Positions 17,431 through 25,883 are shown, counted from the stretch's first letter. The stretch: 64,000 nucleotides of DNA from Streptomyces dioscori (GCF_003024195.1 NZ_KZ679038.1:186001-250000), one strand, 5' to 3'. Notes: a model not told the origin generated them from the letters alone. Translations and numbers: made by a program.

Positions 17431-17436
17431 GTCTCC

Positions 17437-18186
17437 ATGCGAATACGTCCTGCCGACGCCGTTCCTGCGGTGCGACCTGACCCCGGCCTCGTGGGCCGGG
17501 CACCGTCCGAGGCGCGAGCCGCCTTCCGTGCCTCGCTCTCCGTGGGTCTGGGGTTCGTACCGCTCGGTCTGGCCTTCGGTGCACTGGTCGTCCAGTCGGG
17601 TCTCGGCTGGTGGTGGGCCGGCCTGTCCGCCGTGGTCGCCTTCGGCGGCTCGTTCGAGTTCCTGCTGATCGGCCTCGTCGTCGCGGTGGCTCCGCTGGCG
17701 TCGGTCGCCGTCGCGGCGCTCATGGTGAATCTCCGGCACGTCTTCTACGCCCTGTCGTTCCCCCTGCACCGGGTCGAGGGCCGCCTCGGGAAGGCGTACA
17801 GCACTTTCGCGCTGTGCGACGAGGCGTACGCGCTGGCCTCCACCGAGCAAGCACGCTCCTGGCCCGGTCCGCGCGTTCTGTGGATGCAGTGCTACCTGCA
17901 TCTGTACTGGGCCGGGAGCGCGGTGGCCGGAGCCCTGCTCGGCTCTCTCATCCCCGAGGGCGTCACCGGTCTGGACTTCGCTCTGACCGCTCTGTTCACC
18001 GTGCTGGCCCTCGACGCCCTGCGGGAGCTGCGCGGTGACCTGCCGGTCCCGCTGCTCGCCGCCCTGAGTGCCCTCGTGGCCCGGGTCCTCTTCCCTGGGG
18101 AGATGTTGCTGGTCGCGTTCGCCCTGTTCACCTCGCTCCTCATGGCCCGTCGGCTGATGACCACCGGGAGGCCGAGCCGTGCCTGA
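17437..18186 (+). CDS. azlC: AzlC-family branched-chain amino-acid exporter subunit
   Basis: A 249-residue inner-membrane protein of the AzlC/YgaZ family. Diagnostic stretches are AFRASLSVGLGFVPLGLAFGAL, FGGSFEFLLIGLV and VNLRHVFYALSFPL, with about seven hydrophobic segments. AzlC works with the small AzlD partner to export leucine, valine or related compounds. The ATG immediately follows a TAAAAT -10 at 6 bases, so the transcript is probably leaderless. azlD overlaps its 3' end by 8 bases, and the Lrp gene is divergent. Confidence 0.9.
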   Translation: MRIRPADAVPAVRPDPGLVGRAPSEARAAFRASLSVGLGFVPLGLAFGALVVQSGLGWWWAGLSAVVAFGGSFEFLLIGLVVAVAPLASVAVAALMVNLRHVFYALSFPLHRVEGRLGKAYSTFALCDEAYALASTEQARSWPGPRVLWMQCYLHLYWAGSAVAGALLGSLIPEGVTGLDFALTALFTVLALDALRELRGDLPVPLLAALSALVARVLFPGEMLLVAFALFTSLLMARRLMTTGRPSRA

Positions 18187-18505
18187 CACCGAGTACGCCG
18201 TCGCCGCCGTCCTGGTCACCGCCGCCGTCACCTGGGCGCTGCGGGCCCTGCCGTTCGCCGCGCTCGCCCCGCTACGGGCCAGCAGTACGGTGCGGTACCT
18301 GAGCACGCGCATGCCGGCCGGCGTCATGATCATCCTGGTCGTCTACTGTCTCCCCGACCTTCCGATGACCGAGGCCCGTACGGTTGCCCCGCTCGCCGCG
18401 CTGACCGTCACCGTCGGCCTGCACCTGTGGCGCCGCAACGCGCTGCTCAGCATCCTCGGCGGCACCGCCGTCCATGTCCTGCTGACGAGCGCCCTCCTCA
18501 CCTGA
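18179..18505 (+). CDS. azlD: AzlD-family small membrane subunit
   Basis: A 108-residue protein with four hydrophobic segments and the family traits TWALRALPFAAL near the N-terminus and RMPAGVMIILVVYCL in the middle. It is the obligate partner of AzlC. The GTG start lies within the azlC end (8-base overlap), so translation is coupled. Confidence 0.88.
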   Translation: MPDTEYAVAAVLVTAAVTWALRALPFAALAPLRASSTVRYLSTRMPAGVMIILVVYCLPDLPMTEARTVAPLAALTVTVGLHLWRRNALLSILGGTAVHVLLTSALLT

Positions 18506-18569
18506 GCCGTCGACCACCCTGTCCCCCCCTCCCCTCCCCCGTCCGCACTGCTCGTAAGGAACACGCCCG

Positions 18570-19370
18570 TTGAACACCGGCAGCTACTTCGAACGCATCG
18601 ACGACCACCGCTACAAGCCCACCCCGCACGCGGGCGGAGCGTGGGACGCCGACGAGATGCACGTCAGCCCGCTCGCCGGCCTCGTCGTCCACGCTCTCGA
18701 CCGCCACCTGGCCCGCGATCGGGACCGCGGCCGGGACAACGGCCTCGTACTGTCGCGGATCAGCTTCGACATTCTCGGGCGCCTCGCTCTCGACGAGTGC
18801 GAGATCCGGATCGGGACCCTTCGGCCGGGCCGCACCATCGAACTGGTCGAGGCCGTCGTTCACATCGCCGGCCGCCCCGTCGTCCAGGCGCGCGCCTGGC
18901 TCCTCGCGTCCGGGGACACCGCCGCCGTCGCGGGCGGCGCGGGCGACCGGCTCACACCGCCCGATGCGCTCGGCTCCTGGCCGCTGACCTCGGTGTGGCC
19001 GGGCGGCTACATCGCCTCCCTCGACGTCCGGCCGGTCGCGCCCCCTGAGCCGGGCCGTGCGACCGTGTGGCTCACCACCGGCCTGGACCTGGTCGCCGGT
19101 GAGCCCGTCAGCCCGCTCGCCTCGTACGTCGCCCTCGTCGACACCGCCAACGGCATCGCCGTACGCCGGCCGCCCAGCGCCTGGATGTTCCCCAACGTGG
19201 ACCTGACCGTCCACCTCCACCGCCGGCCCGAGGGCCGCTGGACCGGCCTGGACACCACCGTCGTCTTCGGCCCCACGGGACAGGGCGTCACCAGCACCGT
19301 CCTCCACGACACGGCCGGCCCGGTCGGACACGCCCAGCAGATCCTGACGATCCGCCCTCAGCCCTCCTGA
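18570..19370 (+). CDS. Acyl-CoA thioesterase-like (double hotdog) protein
   Basis: A 266-residue protein with the layout of TesB-like thioesterases: an N-terminal hotdog (HAGGAWDADEMHVSPLAGLVVHAL ... ISFDILGRL) and a C-terminal one (PNVDLTVHLHRRPEGRWTGLDTTVVFGPTGQGVTSTVLHD). It probably hydrolyses an acyl-CoA. The catalytic Asp/Gln/Thr triad of TesB cannot be assigned with confidence. The TTG start follows AAGGAA. It lies 64 bases after azlD, so it could be the third gene of that transcript or stand alone. Confidence 0.78.
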   Translation: MNTGSYFERIDDHRYKPTPHAGGAWDADEMHVSPLAGLVVHALDRHLARDRDRGRDNGLVLSRISFDILGRLALDECEIRIGTLRPGRTIELVEAVVHIAGRPVVQARAWLLASGDTAAVAGGAGDRLTPPDALGSWPLTSVWPGGYIASLDVRPVAPPEPGRATVWLTTGLDLVAGEPVSPLASYVALVDTANGIAVRRPPSAWMFPNVDLTVHLHRRPEGRWTGLDTTVVFGPTGQGVTSTVLHDTAGPVGHAQQILTIRPQPS

Positions 19371-19554
19371 TCGGGCGGGGTCAACTGCGGCCGTGCCCGT
19401 ACCCGGCCCGGCGCGCGACGGCCCCTGGGACGGGCCGCCGTCGCGGACGACCCCGACCGTGCGGAGAAGGCCCGCCGGTTCGCGGATTGTGTGCAGTCGC
19501 GACTTCCCGCGCGCCACCCCTCACGCGACGGTCTCGGCCGGCGGGGGCCTCGTC

Positions 19555-19987
19555 GCCGATCACCCCACCACCGAAGCTGTACGGGCGGCCGGCGCCGCCG
19601 CCCCGGTCGACGCCGCTTCCGCCGACGCCTGGCAGGGCGCCCGCGAGCGCTTCGCCAGGTTGCCGGGCCGCGGCGATCCCGGCCGTACCGAGGCTGCGGC
19701 CCGGCATCCGGACGACCTGCGGCGTATCGCCGACCTGCCGGGCAACGAGCGTGAACCGGGCGACGCCCGCCACGCCTGGCGCCTGCGGCTCCGGGACCTG
19801 CTGGAGGACCACCCGGACGCCGCCGTCGAACCGCGGTCCGCGATCGCCGGGCTGCCCCCCGCCGGGGCCTCCCTCCGCCGCCACGAACCGTCAGGAGAAC
19901 CACGCGCAGGACCACGGCACCGTGCACGCGGTCCTGAACGGCGACCTGACGGTCCACCGCACGCGACCAGCACCGTCGGACGGCTGA
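19555..19987 (+). pseudogene. Frameshifted Streptomyces hypothetical protein
   Basis: In one frame the sequence reads GAAAPVDAASADAWQGARERFARLPGRG, then RHAWRLRLRDLLEDHPDAA and PPAGASLRR; in the next frame, from about 19885, it continues NHAQDHGTVHAVLNGDLTVHR to a stop at 19985-19987. Together they match, from memory, a common Streptomyces family with a coiled WxxxRxRFARLxGRG region, a WxxRLRxLLxxHPEA helix and a C-terminal dyad of His/Val turns like QGTVHAVLHG. A single frameshift near 19880 therefore separates the parts, and no clear start remains. Function of the family is unknown. Confidence 0.5.
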
Positions 19988-20060
19988 GACGTGTGCGCCC
20001 GCGTCCGTACGGGAGCCTCGGTCGTCCGCCCGCAGGCATTCGACGGGGAACAGCGGGAAC

Positions 20061-20288
20061 ATGGGGTGTATGACAAAGCATGATGACGACTCGCACACGC
20101 ACCACGCGCCCGGATCCCAGCCGAGCGTCCGCCCCGGTTCCGATGAACCGCAGACGATCCCGGTGCCGACGCCTCCCGTCGCACGGGACAGCGGTCCCAC
20201 GGACCCGGATGACCTCGCGGACGAGGACGCCGAGCCGGAGCAGCCCGCCGCCCACGAAGACCCGAGGACCGCGTCGAAGGACGACTGA
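20061..20288 (+). CDS. Small acidic hydrophilic protein
   Basis: A 75-residue (or 72-residue from ATG 20070) protein rich in Asp, Glu, Pro and His (KHDDDSHTHHAPGS, DPDDLADEDAEPEQPAAHED), with no hydrophobic core and probably disordered. A strong terminator follows 44 bases after the stop, which supports a real transcript. No family is recognised. The ribosome site is weak for either start. Confidence 0.45.
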   Translation: MGCMTKHDDDSHTHHAPGSQPSVRPGSDEPQTIPVPTPPVARDSGPTDPDDLADEDAEPEQPAAHEDPRTASKDD

Positions 20289-20331
20289 CCCCCTGCCGGG
20301 GGTGTGCTGGAAACCAGTGACACATGGTGCC

Positions 20332-20372
20332 GGGCCGGGCCGGTGCTCCCGTCGGGAGCACCGGCCCGGCCC
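20332..20372. terminator. Very strong bidirectional hairpin
   Basis: A perfect 19-base stem (arms 20332-20350 and 20354-20372) closed by a 3-base GTC loop, placed between the ends of convergent genes. It contains GGTGCTCCC / GGGAGCACC at its tip. Confidence 0.88.
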
Positions 20373-20383
20373 GCCTTGCTGCT

Positions 20384-21241
20384 TCAGTCGGCGCTCGGTT
20401 GCCGGGTCGTCCATGACGTGAGGATGCGCAGGGAGTCATGGGAAGGGCTGCCGGGTTCGGCGGTCAGGACCATCAGGCGCTGGCCCGAGCCGTCAGGGCC
20501 GGCCCAGGTGTCGCAGTCGAGGGTGAGGTCGCCCACCAGGTGGTGACGGTAGTGCTTGGTGCCGTAGGCGGCGCTGTTGACACGGTGTTCGGCCCACCAT
20601 CTACGGAAGTCGGCGTCCTGGAGGGACAGTTCGCCGACGAGTCGGGCGAGGTCGGGGTCGTCGGGGTGACCCGCGGCCTCCATACGCAGTGCGGCGACGG
20701 CATCCCGGGCGTCGTGGGCCCAGTCCAGGTGCAGTTGCCGGACCACCGGGTGGGTGAAGAGCAGTCGCAGGTAGTTGCGCCGGTTGGCCGGGACGGCCGC
20801 GAAGTCCGTGTAGAGGGCTGCGGCGGCGGGGTTCCAGGCCAGGATGTCGAGGCGTTCGCCCAGGACGAGCGCGGGGGTCCCGGTGAGCTGGTCGAGCAGG
20901 CGTCGCATGGCCGGACGCAGGCGTTGGGCGGGCCGGCGGCGGGGCGGGTGGGCGTCGGCGCGGCCTGCGAGCTCGTAGAGGTACTTCTGCTGGTCGTCGT
21001 CGAGGCGCAGCGCGCGGGCCAGGGTCGTCAGCACGGGCACGGACGCCCGGACGCGGCCCTGCTCCAGCCGCGTGTAGTAGTCGACGCTGATGGCGGCGAG
21101 CCTGGCGGCCTCCTCGCGGCGCAGCCCGGTGACCCTGCGGGCGGAGTCCGTCTCGGGAAGGCCGCACTCCCGCGGTGTCAGCTGGGCCCGGCGGGCCTTG
21201 AGGAAGACGCCCAGTGCCCGGGAGTCGGAGTCCGAAGTCAT
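20384..21241 (-). CDS. XRE-family regulator with MmyB-like ligand domain
   Basis: A 285-residue protein: N-terminal HTH (ALGVFLKARRAQLTPRE ... GLRREEAARLAAISVDYYTRLEQGR, residues 8-60) and a C-terminal MmyB-like PAS fold (LDILAWNPAAAALYTDFAAV, NYLRLLFTHP, WWAEHRVN, WAGPDGSGQRLMVLTAEPGSPSHDSL). MmyB-type regulators are thought to bind fatty-acid-like ligands. The gene is divergent from an alpha/beta-hydrolase gene, the usual pairing in which the regulator represses the neighbouring enzyme until a substrate appears. Two other members lie at 58535 and 59506. Confidence 0.9.
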   Translation of the reverse strand: MTSDSDSRALGVFLKARRAQLTPRECGLPETDSARRVTGLRREEAARLAAISVDYYTRLEQGRVRASVPVLTTLARALRLDDDQQKYLYELAGRADAHPPRRRPAQRLRPAMRRLLDQLTGTPALVLGERLDILAWNPAAAALYTDFAAVPANRRNYLRLLFTHPVVRQLHLDWAHDARDAVAALRMEAAGHPDDPDLARLVGELSLQDADFRRWWAEHRVNSAAYGTKHYRHHLVGDLTLDCDTWAGPDGSGQRLMVLTAEPGSPSHDSLRILTSWTTRQPSAD

Positions 21242-21342
21242 GTTCCCCAGTGTCGCTGTGCGGCGACGGCCACGGCACATGGGTGAGGGGGCACGTTCTT
21301 TCCCAGGCAGAAACCTGGCTCTCCCGCGCGCGCGGCGAACGA

Positions 21343-21401
21343 CGGAACGTGGAGGTGTCGCCCGGCAGGAGGCGGAACGCGGAGGTGTCGCCCGGCAGAG
21401 G
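21343..21401 (+). repeat. 30-bp tandem duplication upstream of the hydrolase gene
   Basis: Units begin at 21343 and 21373 with CGGAACG(T/C)GGAGGTGTCG and continue CCCGGCAG; they differ at one base plus a one-base slip near the end. The repeat lies between the divergent XRE regulator and hydrolase, where it could duplicate a binding site. Confidence 0.7.
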
Positions 21402-21464
21402 CGGACCCCGAGTCCCCCGTGCCGGTGCGTCACGACACCTCGTCACCGTCTCAGGGAGTTCGTC

Positions 21465-22388
21465 ATGGCCAGGACCACCGTCAGCTTCGACAGCGCCGGC
21501 ATCCAGATCGCAGGCCACCTCTACACCCCCGGCACGCCCGTGCCGGGTCCGCGGCCCGCGCTCGTGGTCGGTCACCCCGGTACCGGTGTGAAGGAGCAGA
21601 CCTCCGGCACGTACGCGCGGCGGATGGCCGAGCGCGGGTTCGTCACCCTGGCCTTCGACGCCGCCTGCCAGGGCGAGTCCGGCGGTCTGCCCCGTGGCCT
21701 GGAGGACCCCGCCCAGCGGGTGGAGGACTTCAAGGCCGCCGTCTCGTACCTCACCGCCCGCGCCGACGTGGACGCCGATCGCATCGGGCTGCTGGGCATC
21801 TGCGCCTCCGGCAGCTACTCGCTGGCCGCCACGGGCGGCGACCACCGCGTCAGGGCCGTGGCGACCGTGTCCACCGCCGAGCCCGCCCGCCAGTTCCGTC
21901 TCGGCGCCGACGGCACCCAGGACCCGGCGGTCTTCCGCTCCCTGCTGGACGCTGCGGCGGCGGCTCGCAGCGCCGCAGCGCGCGGCGAGGACCCCGGCGC
22001 GATGACCATGTTCCCCGAGACCGCCGAGCAGGCCCGCGCGCTGGGAGGCGAGCACGGCGTCGAGGGCTTCGAGTACTACTGCACCCCGCGGGGCATGCAC
22101 GAGCGCTCCGCCAGGACCCTCGCCTGGGAGAGCATCGACCGGATGGCCCTCCACGACGCGTTCTTCTCCGTCCCGCTGATCGGACCCCGTCCCATGCTCC
22201 AGATCATCGGCGAACGCGCCGTCACCGCGTGGATGGCCGTCGAGGCCCACCAGCGTGCCACCGGCCCCAAGGAGATCCACTGGATCGAGGGTGCGAGTCA
22301 TGTCGACCTCTACGACAAGAAGGAGTACATCGACCCCGCGGTCGAGAAGCTCACCGACTTCTACGCCACCCACCTCACCACCGACTGA
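21465..22388 (+). CDS. Alpha/beta-hydrolase, dienelactone-hydrolase-like, Cys nucleophile
   Basis: A 307-residue hydrolase. The nucleophile elbow reads GICASG, placing Cys rather than Ser at the nucleophile position, as in dienelactone hydrolases and the related GICAGG-type family; upstream VVGHPGTGVKEQ supplies the oxyanion loop, and the catalytic His is probably in GASHVDLYD near the C-terminus. The acid is probably in the strand GPRPMLQIIGE. The substrate is unknown. It is divergent from an MmyB-type XRE regulator, which probably controls it. Confidence 0.85.
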   Translation: MARTTVSFDSAGIQIAGHLYTPGTPVPGPRPALVVGHPGTGVKEQTSGTYARRMAERGFVTLAFDAACQGESGGLPRGLEDPAQRVEDFKAAVSYLTARADVDADRIGLLGICASGSYSLAATGGDHRVRAVATVSTAEPARQFRLGADGTQDPAVFRSLLDAAAAARSAAARGEDPGAMTMFPETAEQARALGGEHGVEGFEYYCTPRGMHERSARTLAWESIDRMALHDAFFSVPLIGPRPMLQIIGERAVTAWMAVEAHQRATGPKEIHWIEGASHVDLYDKKEYIDPAVEKLTDFYATHLTTD

Positions 22389-22468
22389 CGAGCGGCGCGG
22401 CTACGGCCGTCCTCTCCTCGCCCGACAAGAGGCGAAGAGACGCCCACGGCGCGCCTTCACGCCAGATG

Positions 22469-22482
22469 GTTGTTCGCACAAC
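22469..22482. promoter_or_regulatory. Possible operator upstream of the LLM oxidoreductase
   Basis: GTTGT-N4-ACAAC, 5-base arms, in the 212-bp gap before the oxidoreductase gene. Short arms make this tentative. Confidence 0.3.
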
Positions 22483-22600
22483 TACCTTGTGGGTGCGCCG
22501 ACTTGGCGACGGACGTCCGGTGGTCATGCGCCGGGCGCCCGACCGTATCGGGCGGCCGACGGCCTGCCCGGAACCGTGTCTCAGCAAGGAAAGACAGAAC

Positions 22601-23503
22601 ATGAAGATCGGCTTCGCACTCCCCCAGTTCCACAAGCAGGCCTTCGGTGTCTCCCGCATCGCCCATTTCGCCCGTGAGGTCGAGCAGGCCGGCGCCGCGA
22701 GCCTGTGGGTCGGTGACCGCAATCTGGCCGCGGTGTCCCCGAAGGTCGGCTACGGCGGTCAGGGCAACACCATTCCGGCCGAACTCAACCCGGCCGCCGA
22801 CCCGTTCGTGCTGCTGGGGGCGGCGGCGAGCGTCACCGAACACGTACAGCTGGGTATGCACGTACTGATCGCGCCGCTGTACCCGCCGGTCCAGCTCGCC
22901 CGTTCGCTGACCACCCTCGACCTGGTGAGCGAAGGACGTCTGCTGCCCGGGTTCGGCATCGGCTGGTCCCCCGAGGAGTACGAGGCCGCCGGCCTGGACT
23001 TCCACAAGCGCGGCGCGCGGATGGAGGAGCTGCTCGACGTCCTGGACACCATATGGACCACCGACCCGGCCGAGTACAAGGGCAGCCACCTCACCGTGCC
23101 CCTCCATCACGCCCCGCTCAAGCCCCACCAGAGCCCGCGTCCGCCCGTCTACCTGGGAGCGATGTCCGAGCGTGCCCTGCGCAGGGTCGCCCTTCGAGGG
23201 GACGGCTGGCTGCCGCTGTGCGTGGTGCCGAGCTACGTCGACATCGACGGACTCGTCGCGCAGCGCGCCCTCATCGACGGCCAGGCCCAGGAGGCCGGCC
23301 GCGACCCGGCGGACATCGGCACGGTCCTCCGCGTCAACATCGACTCCGGTACCCCGACCACCGACGTCGTCGACACCATCAAGTCGGTGCACCAGCGCAC
23401 CGGCATCGACCACTTCATGATCGATTCCCTCTACGCCGCCGACACGGTCGAGGACTCGATCGAGCTGGCCACCGAGATCCTCTCCCTGGTGAACGAAGGC
23501 TGA
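22601..23503 (+). CDS. LLM-class (luciferase-like) F420-dependent oxidoreductase
   Basis: A 300-residue TIM-barrel protein: MKIGFALPQFHKQAF, AREVEQAGAASLWVGDR, VQLGMHVLIAPLYPPVQLARSLTTLDLVSEGRLLPGFGIGW and RPPVYLGAMSERALRRVA are the standard blocks of bacterial luciferase-like enzymes, most of which use F420 (some FMN) as cofactor. Substrate cannot be read from sequence. ATG 22601 has AAGGAAAG upstream. It is a stand-alone gene 212 bases after the hydrolase, in the same direction, and followed by a hairpin. Confidence 0.9.
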   Translation: MKIGFALPQFHKQAFGVSRIAHFAREVEQAGAASLWVGDRNLAAVSPKVGYGGQGNTIPAELNPAADPFVLLGAAASVTEHVQLGMHVLIAPLYPPVQLARSLTTLDLVSEGRLLPGFGIGWSPEEYEAAGLDFHKRGARMEELLDVLDTIWTTDPAEYKGSHLTVPLHHAPLKPHQSPRPPVYLGAMSERALRRVALRGDGWLPLCVVPSYVDIDGLVAQRALIDGQAQEAGRDPADIGTVLRVNIDSGTPTTDVVDTIKSVHQRTGIDHFMIDSLYAADTVEDSIELATEILSLVNEG

Positions 23504-23511
23504 GTCGGGCC

Positions 23512-23542
23512 CCGTGTCCTCGTCGCACCCGCGGGGACACGG
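23512..23542. terminator. Hairpin after the LLM oxidoreductase gene
   Basis: CCGTGTCC / GGACACGG arms with a 15-base loop between the convergent LLM and sirtuin genes. The loop is long for a strong terminator. Confidence 0.5.
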
Positions 23543-23575
23543 CTCACCGAGGGGCGTGCCGTCACGGCTCGGCCG

Positions 23576-24484
23576 TCACCCGATCCCGGCCGCCGCCTCG
23601 CCCTCGACCGGGATGCCGAGACCGTCGGCCACGGTGGTCAGCGTCGTCCCCAGCGGGAGTGCGATCCGGGTGACGGCGTGGACGTCACCCCGGGTCGCGT
23701 CCCGGTTGACGATCAGCACCGGCTTCCCGTCCTGCGCCGCCTGGCGGACGAAGCGGAGCCCGGACATCACCGTCAGCGAGGAGCCGAGGATCAGCAGAGA
23801 GGTGGCCGCACGAACCAGTTCGCGGCACTGCTCGACCCGAGCGACGGGCACGGACTCGCCGAAGAACACCACGTCCGGCTTGAGGATGCCGCCGCAGCGC
23901 GTGCAGGGCACCACCTGGAAGTCCCCGACCTGCTCGTCGGTGAGGTCGGCGTCGCCGTCGGGGTTGATCGCCGCGGCCACCGGTTCGAAGCCCGCGTTCG
24001 CCTCCTCCAGCCGGCGGGCGAGTTCGCGGCGCGGGCTGAAGGTGCCGCAGGACAGGCAGACGACCCGGTCCAGACTTCCGTGCAGCTCCACGACACCCTC
24101 GGTGCCCGCGGCCTGGTGCAGACCGTCGACGTTCTGCGTGATCACACCCGCGAGCAGGCCTTGCCGCGCGAAAGCGGCGACGGCCCGGTGCCCGGCGTTG
24201 GGGCGGGCCCGGCCGAACGTACGCCAGCCGAGGTGGCTGCGCGCCCAGTACCTGCGGCGCGCCTGCGCACCGCCGACGAAGTCCTGGTAGGTCATCGGGG
24301 TGTGCCGGCTCAGGCTCCCGCCCGCGCCCCGGTAGTCGGGGATGCCCGATTCCGTGGAGATGCCCGCTCCACTGAGCACCAGCACACCGCCCCGGCGCAG
24401 CGCGTCGGCGACCGGCTGCGGATCCGTGGTGCCGGGCGGCAGGTCTTCGGGCGGGGTCCAGCTCAGAGTGGGGCGCATGCGCAT
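23576..24484 (-). CDS. Sir2-family NAD-dependent protein deacylase
   Basis: A 302-residue sirtuin: GAGISTESGIPDYRG (NAD loop), TQNVDGLHQAAG with the catalytic ELHGS, a zinc ribbon CLSC ... CTRC, and KPDVVFFGESVP with ILGSSLTVMS. It should remove acetyl or longer acyl groups from lysines in the cytosol. The length between the two Cys pairs (about 47 residues, holding INPDGDADLTDEQ) is typical of the larger actinobacterial type. The start is ambiguous among ATG 24484, ATG 24478 and GTG 24508. It is transcribed alone. Confidence 0.9.
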   Translation of the reverse strand: MRMRPTLSWTPPEDLPPGTTDPQPVADALRRGGVLVLSGAGISTESGIPDYRGAGGSLSRHTPMTYQDFVGGAQARRRYWARSHLGWRTFGRARPNAGHRAVAAFARQGLLAGVITQNVDGLHQAAGTEGVVELHGSLDRVVCLSCGTFSPRRELARRLEEANAGFEPVAAAINPDGDADLTDEQVGDFQVVPCTRCGGILKPDVVFFGESVPVARVEQCRELVRAATSLLILGSSLTVMSGLRFVRQAAQDGKPVLIVNRDATRGDVHAVTRIALPLGTTLTTVADGLGIPVEGEAAAGIG

Positions 24485-24706
24485 GCCACCAGAGTAGGCA
24501 ACCGTCACCGTCTCGCCGCGCGGTCACGTCCACCGGGCGGACCGCGCAGGCAGACTCCCGATGAACTTTTTCAGACACGCGGTGGCGAAATCCGTCGTCT
24601 TCCGGCCATGGGCGGGCACGGGCCCCAACTGCGTCCTTTACACCTCCGTAATCCCCCGGCTGCTGGATGACACGGCCTTGACCAGGGGTGATGCAGGATT
24701 CCTTCA

Positions 24707-24735
24707 TTGACGGCGGCCGCGGTGCTCATTAGCGT
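24707..24735 (+). promoter_or_regulatory. Promoter of a leaderless AsnC-type gene
   Basis: TTGACG (24707-24712), a 17-base spacer and TAGCGT (24730-24735) end 7 bases before ATG 24743. No Shine-Dalgarno lies before that ATG, so transcription probably starts at the ATG itself. Confidence 0.6.
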
Positions 24736-24742
24736 CGGCGCC

Positions 24743-25753
24743 ATGAACCACCGAGCCCCCGTGGACACCATCGACGATCTGGACCGGCGCATCATCGCCG
24801 CGCTCCAGCTCAACGGTCGTGCCCCGTGGAGCGCGGTGGCACGGTGGGTGGACGCCAGCGAGACGACCGCCCAGCGGCGCTACCGTGCCCTGCGCGAGCG
24901 CGGGCTGCTGCGGGTCGTCGGGACCATGGAACTGGACCGGACGCGGGAGGGATCCTCCATGCTCGTCCGGGTGCAGGCCAGGCCAGGACGCGGGCTGGAG
25001 GTCGCGGACCGGCTCACCGACAGTCCGGACGTGCGGTTCGTGGCCGTCGTCACCGGCGCCGCCGACCTCATCGTCGACTTCGTGGCCCGCGACAACGAGG
25101 AGATGATGCGGATCCTGTTCACCGACCTGCCCGCGGCCGACCTCATCACCAGCACCGAGGCCGTACCGGTCATCCGCGCGTTCACCTCGGCGTCCATGTG
25201 GGACACCGGGCTGCTGCCCACCGAGGCGGCCGCCGATCTGCGGCCCGACTCCCTGGCGTCGTCCTGCGACCGCGCCGACTGGGACGTCACACCCCAGGCG
25301 CTCACCACCCTGGAGCTGGCGGTCGTGGCAGCCCTCAAGGAGGACGGCCGCACCCCGGTCAGCACGCTGGCCAGGAACCTGGAGCACACCGAGTCCAGCG
25401 TCGCGCGGGCCATGGACCGGCTGATCGCCCGCGGCATCCTGCAGTTCCGCACCCTGGTCGAACCGGCTCTGATCGGGTACGACGCGGAGTTCATGGTCTG
25501 GCTGTCGATCGAGCCCGACCGGCTCGACGCGGCGGGACGGCAGCTCGCCGGGCATCCGGGAACGAAGTTCCTGGGGGCGGCGACCGGACGCTTCAACCTG
25601 GTCGGGCACATGGTGCTCCCCCGCCGCGCCGACCTCTTCCGCTACACCAGCGACGTCATCGGGGCACTGCCCGGCCTGCTGGCCTCCGACGTGACCCTGC
25701 ACCTCGTCACCATGAAGTACTCCTGGCACCGCATGGTCCGCCCCGCCGCCTGA
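24743..25753 (+). CDS. Double-domain Lrp/AsnC-family regulator
   Basis: A 336-residue protein made of two complete AsnC units: HTH (IDDLDRRIIAALQLNGRAPWSAVARWV) plus RAM domain in residues 1-165, and again HTH (LTTLELAVVAALKEDGRTPVSTLARNL) plus RAM in residues 185-336 (KFLGAATGRFNLVGHMVLPRRADLFRY). Such fused dimers are known in actinobacteria. It is upstream of, and in line with, a four-gene catabolic-looking operon starting 130 bases later, so it probably responds to that pathway's substrate. ATG 24743 is chosen because it lies exactly at a predicted transcription start. Confidence 0.88.
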   Translation: MNHRAPVDTIDDLDRRIIAALQLNGRAPWSAVARWVDASETTAQRRYRALRERGLLRVVGTMELDRTREGSSMLVRVQARPGRGLEVADRLTDSPDVRFVAVVTGAADLIVDFVARDNEEMMRILFTDLPAADLITSTEAVPVIRAFTSASMWDTGLLPTEAAADLRPDSLASSCDRADWDVTPQALTTLELAVVAALKEDGRTPVSTLARNLEHTESSVARAMDRLIARGILQFRTLVEPALIGYDAEFMVWLSIEPDRLDAAGRQLAGHPGTKFLGAATGRFNLVGHMVLPRRADLFRYTSDVIGALPGLLASDVTLHLVTMKYSWHRMVRPAA

Positions 25754-25883
25754 GCGGACACCCGCCCGGCCGAGCACCCGCCGCCTCCACACACACCCCG
25801 CTCCCTCACTTTTCCCCGTCCTGTCCCCTTTCCTGCTCTGTCCCCCTTTCCCGTCTCCTGTCCCCGATTCCCGTGGAGTCACC

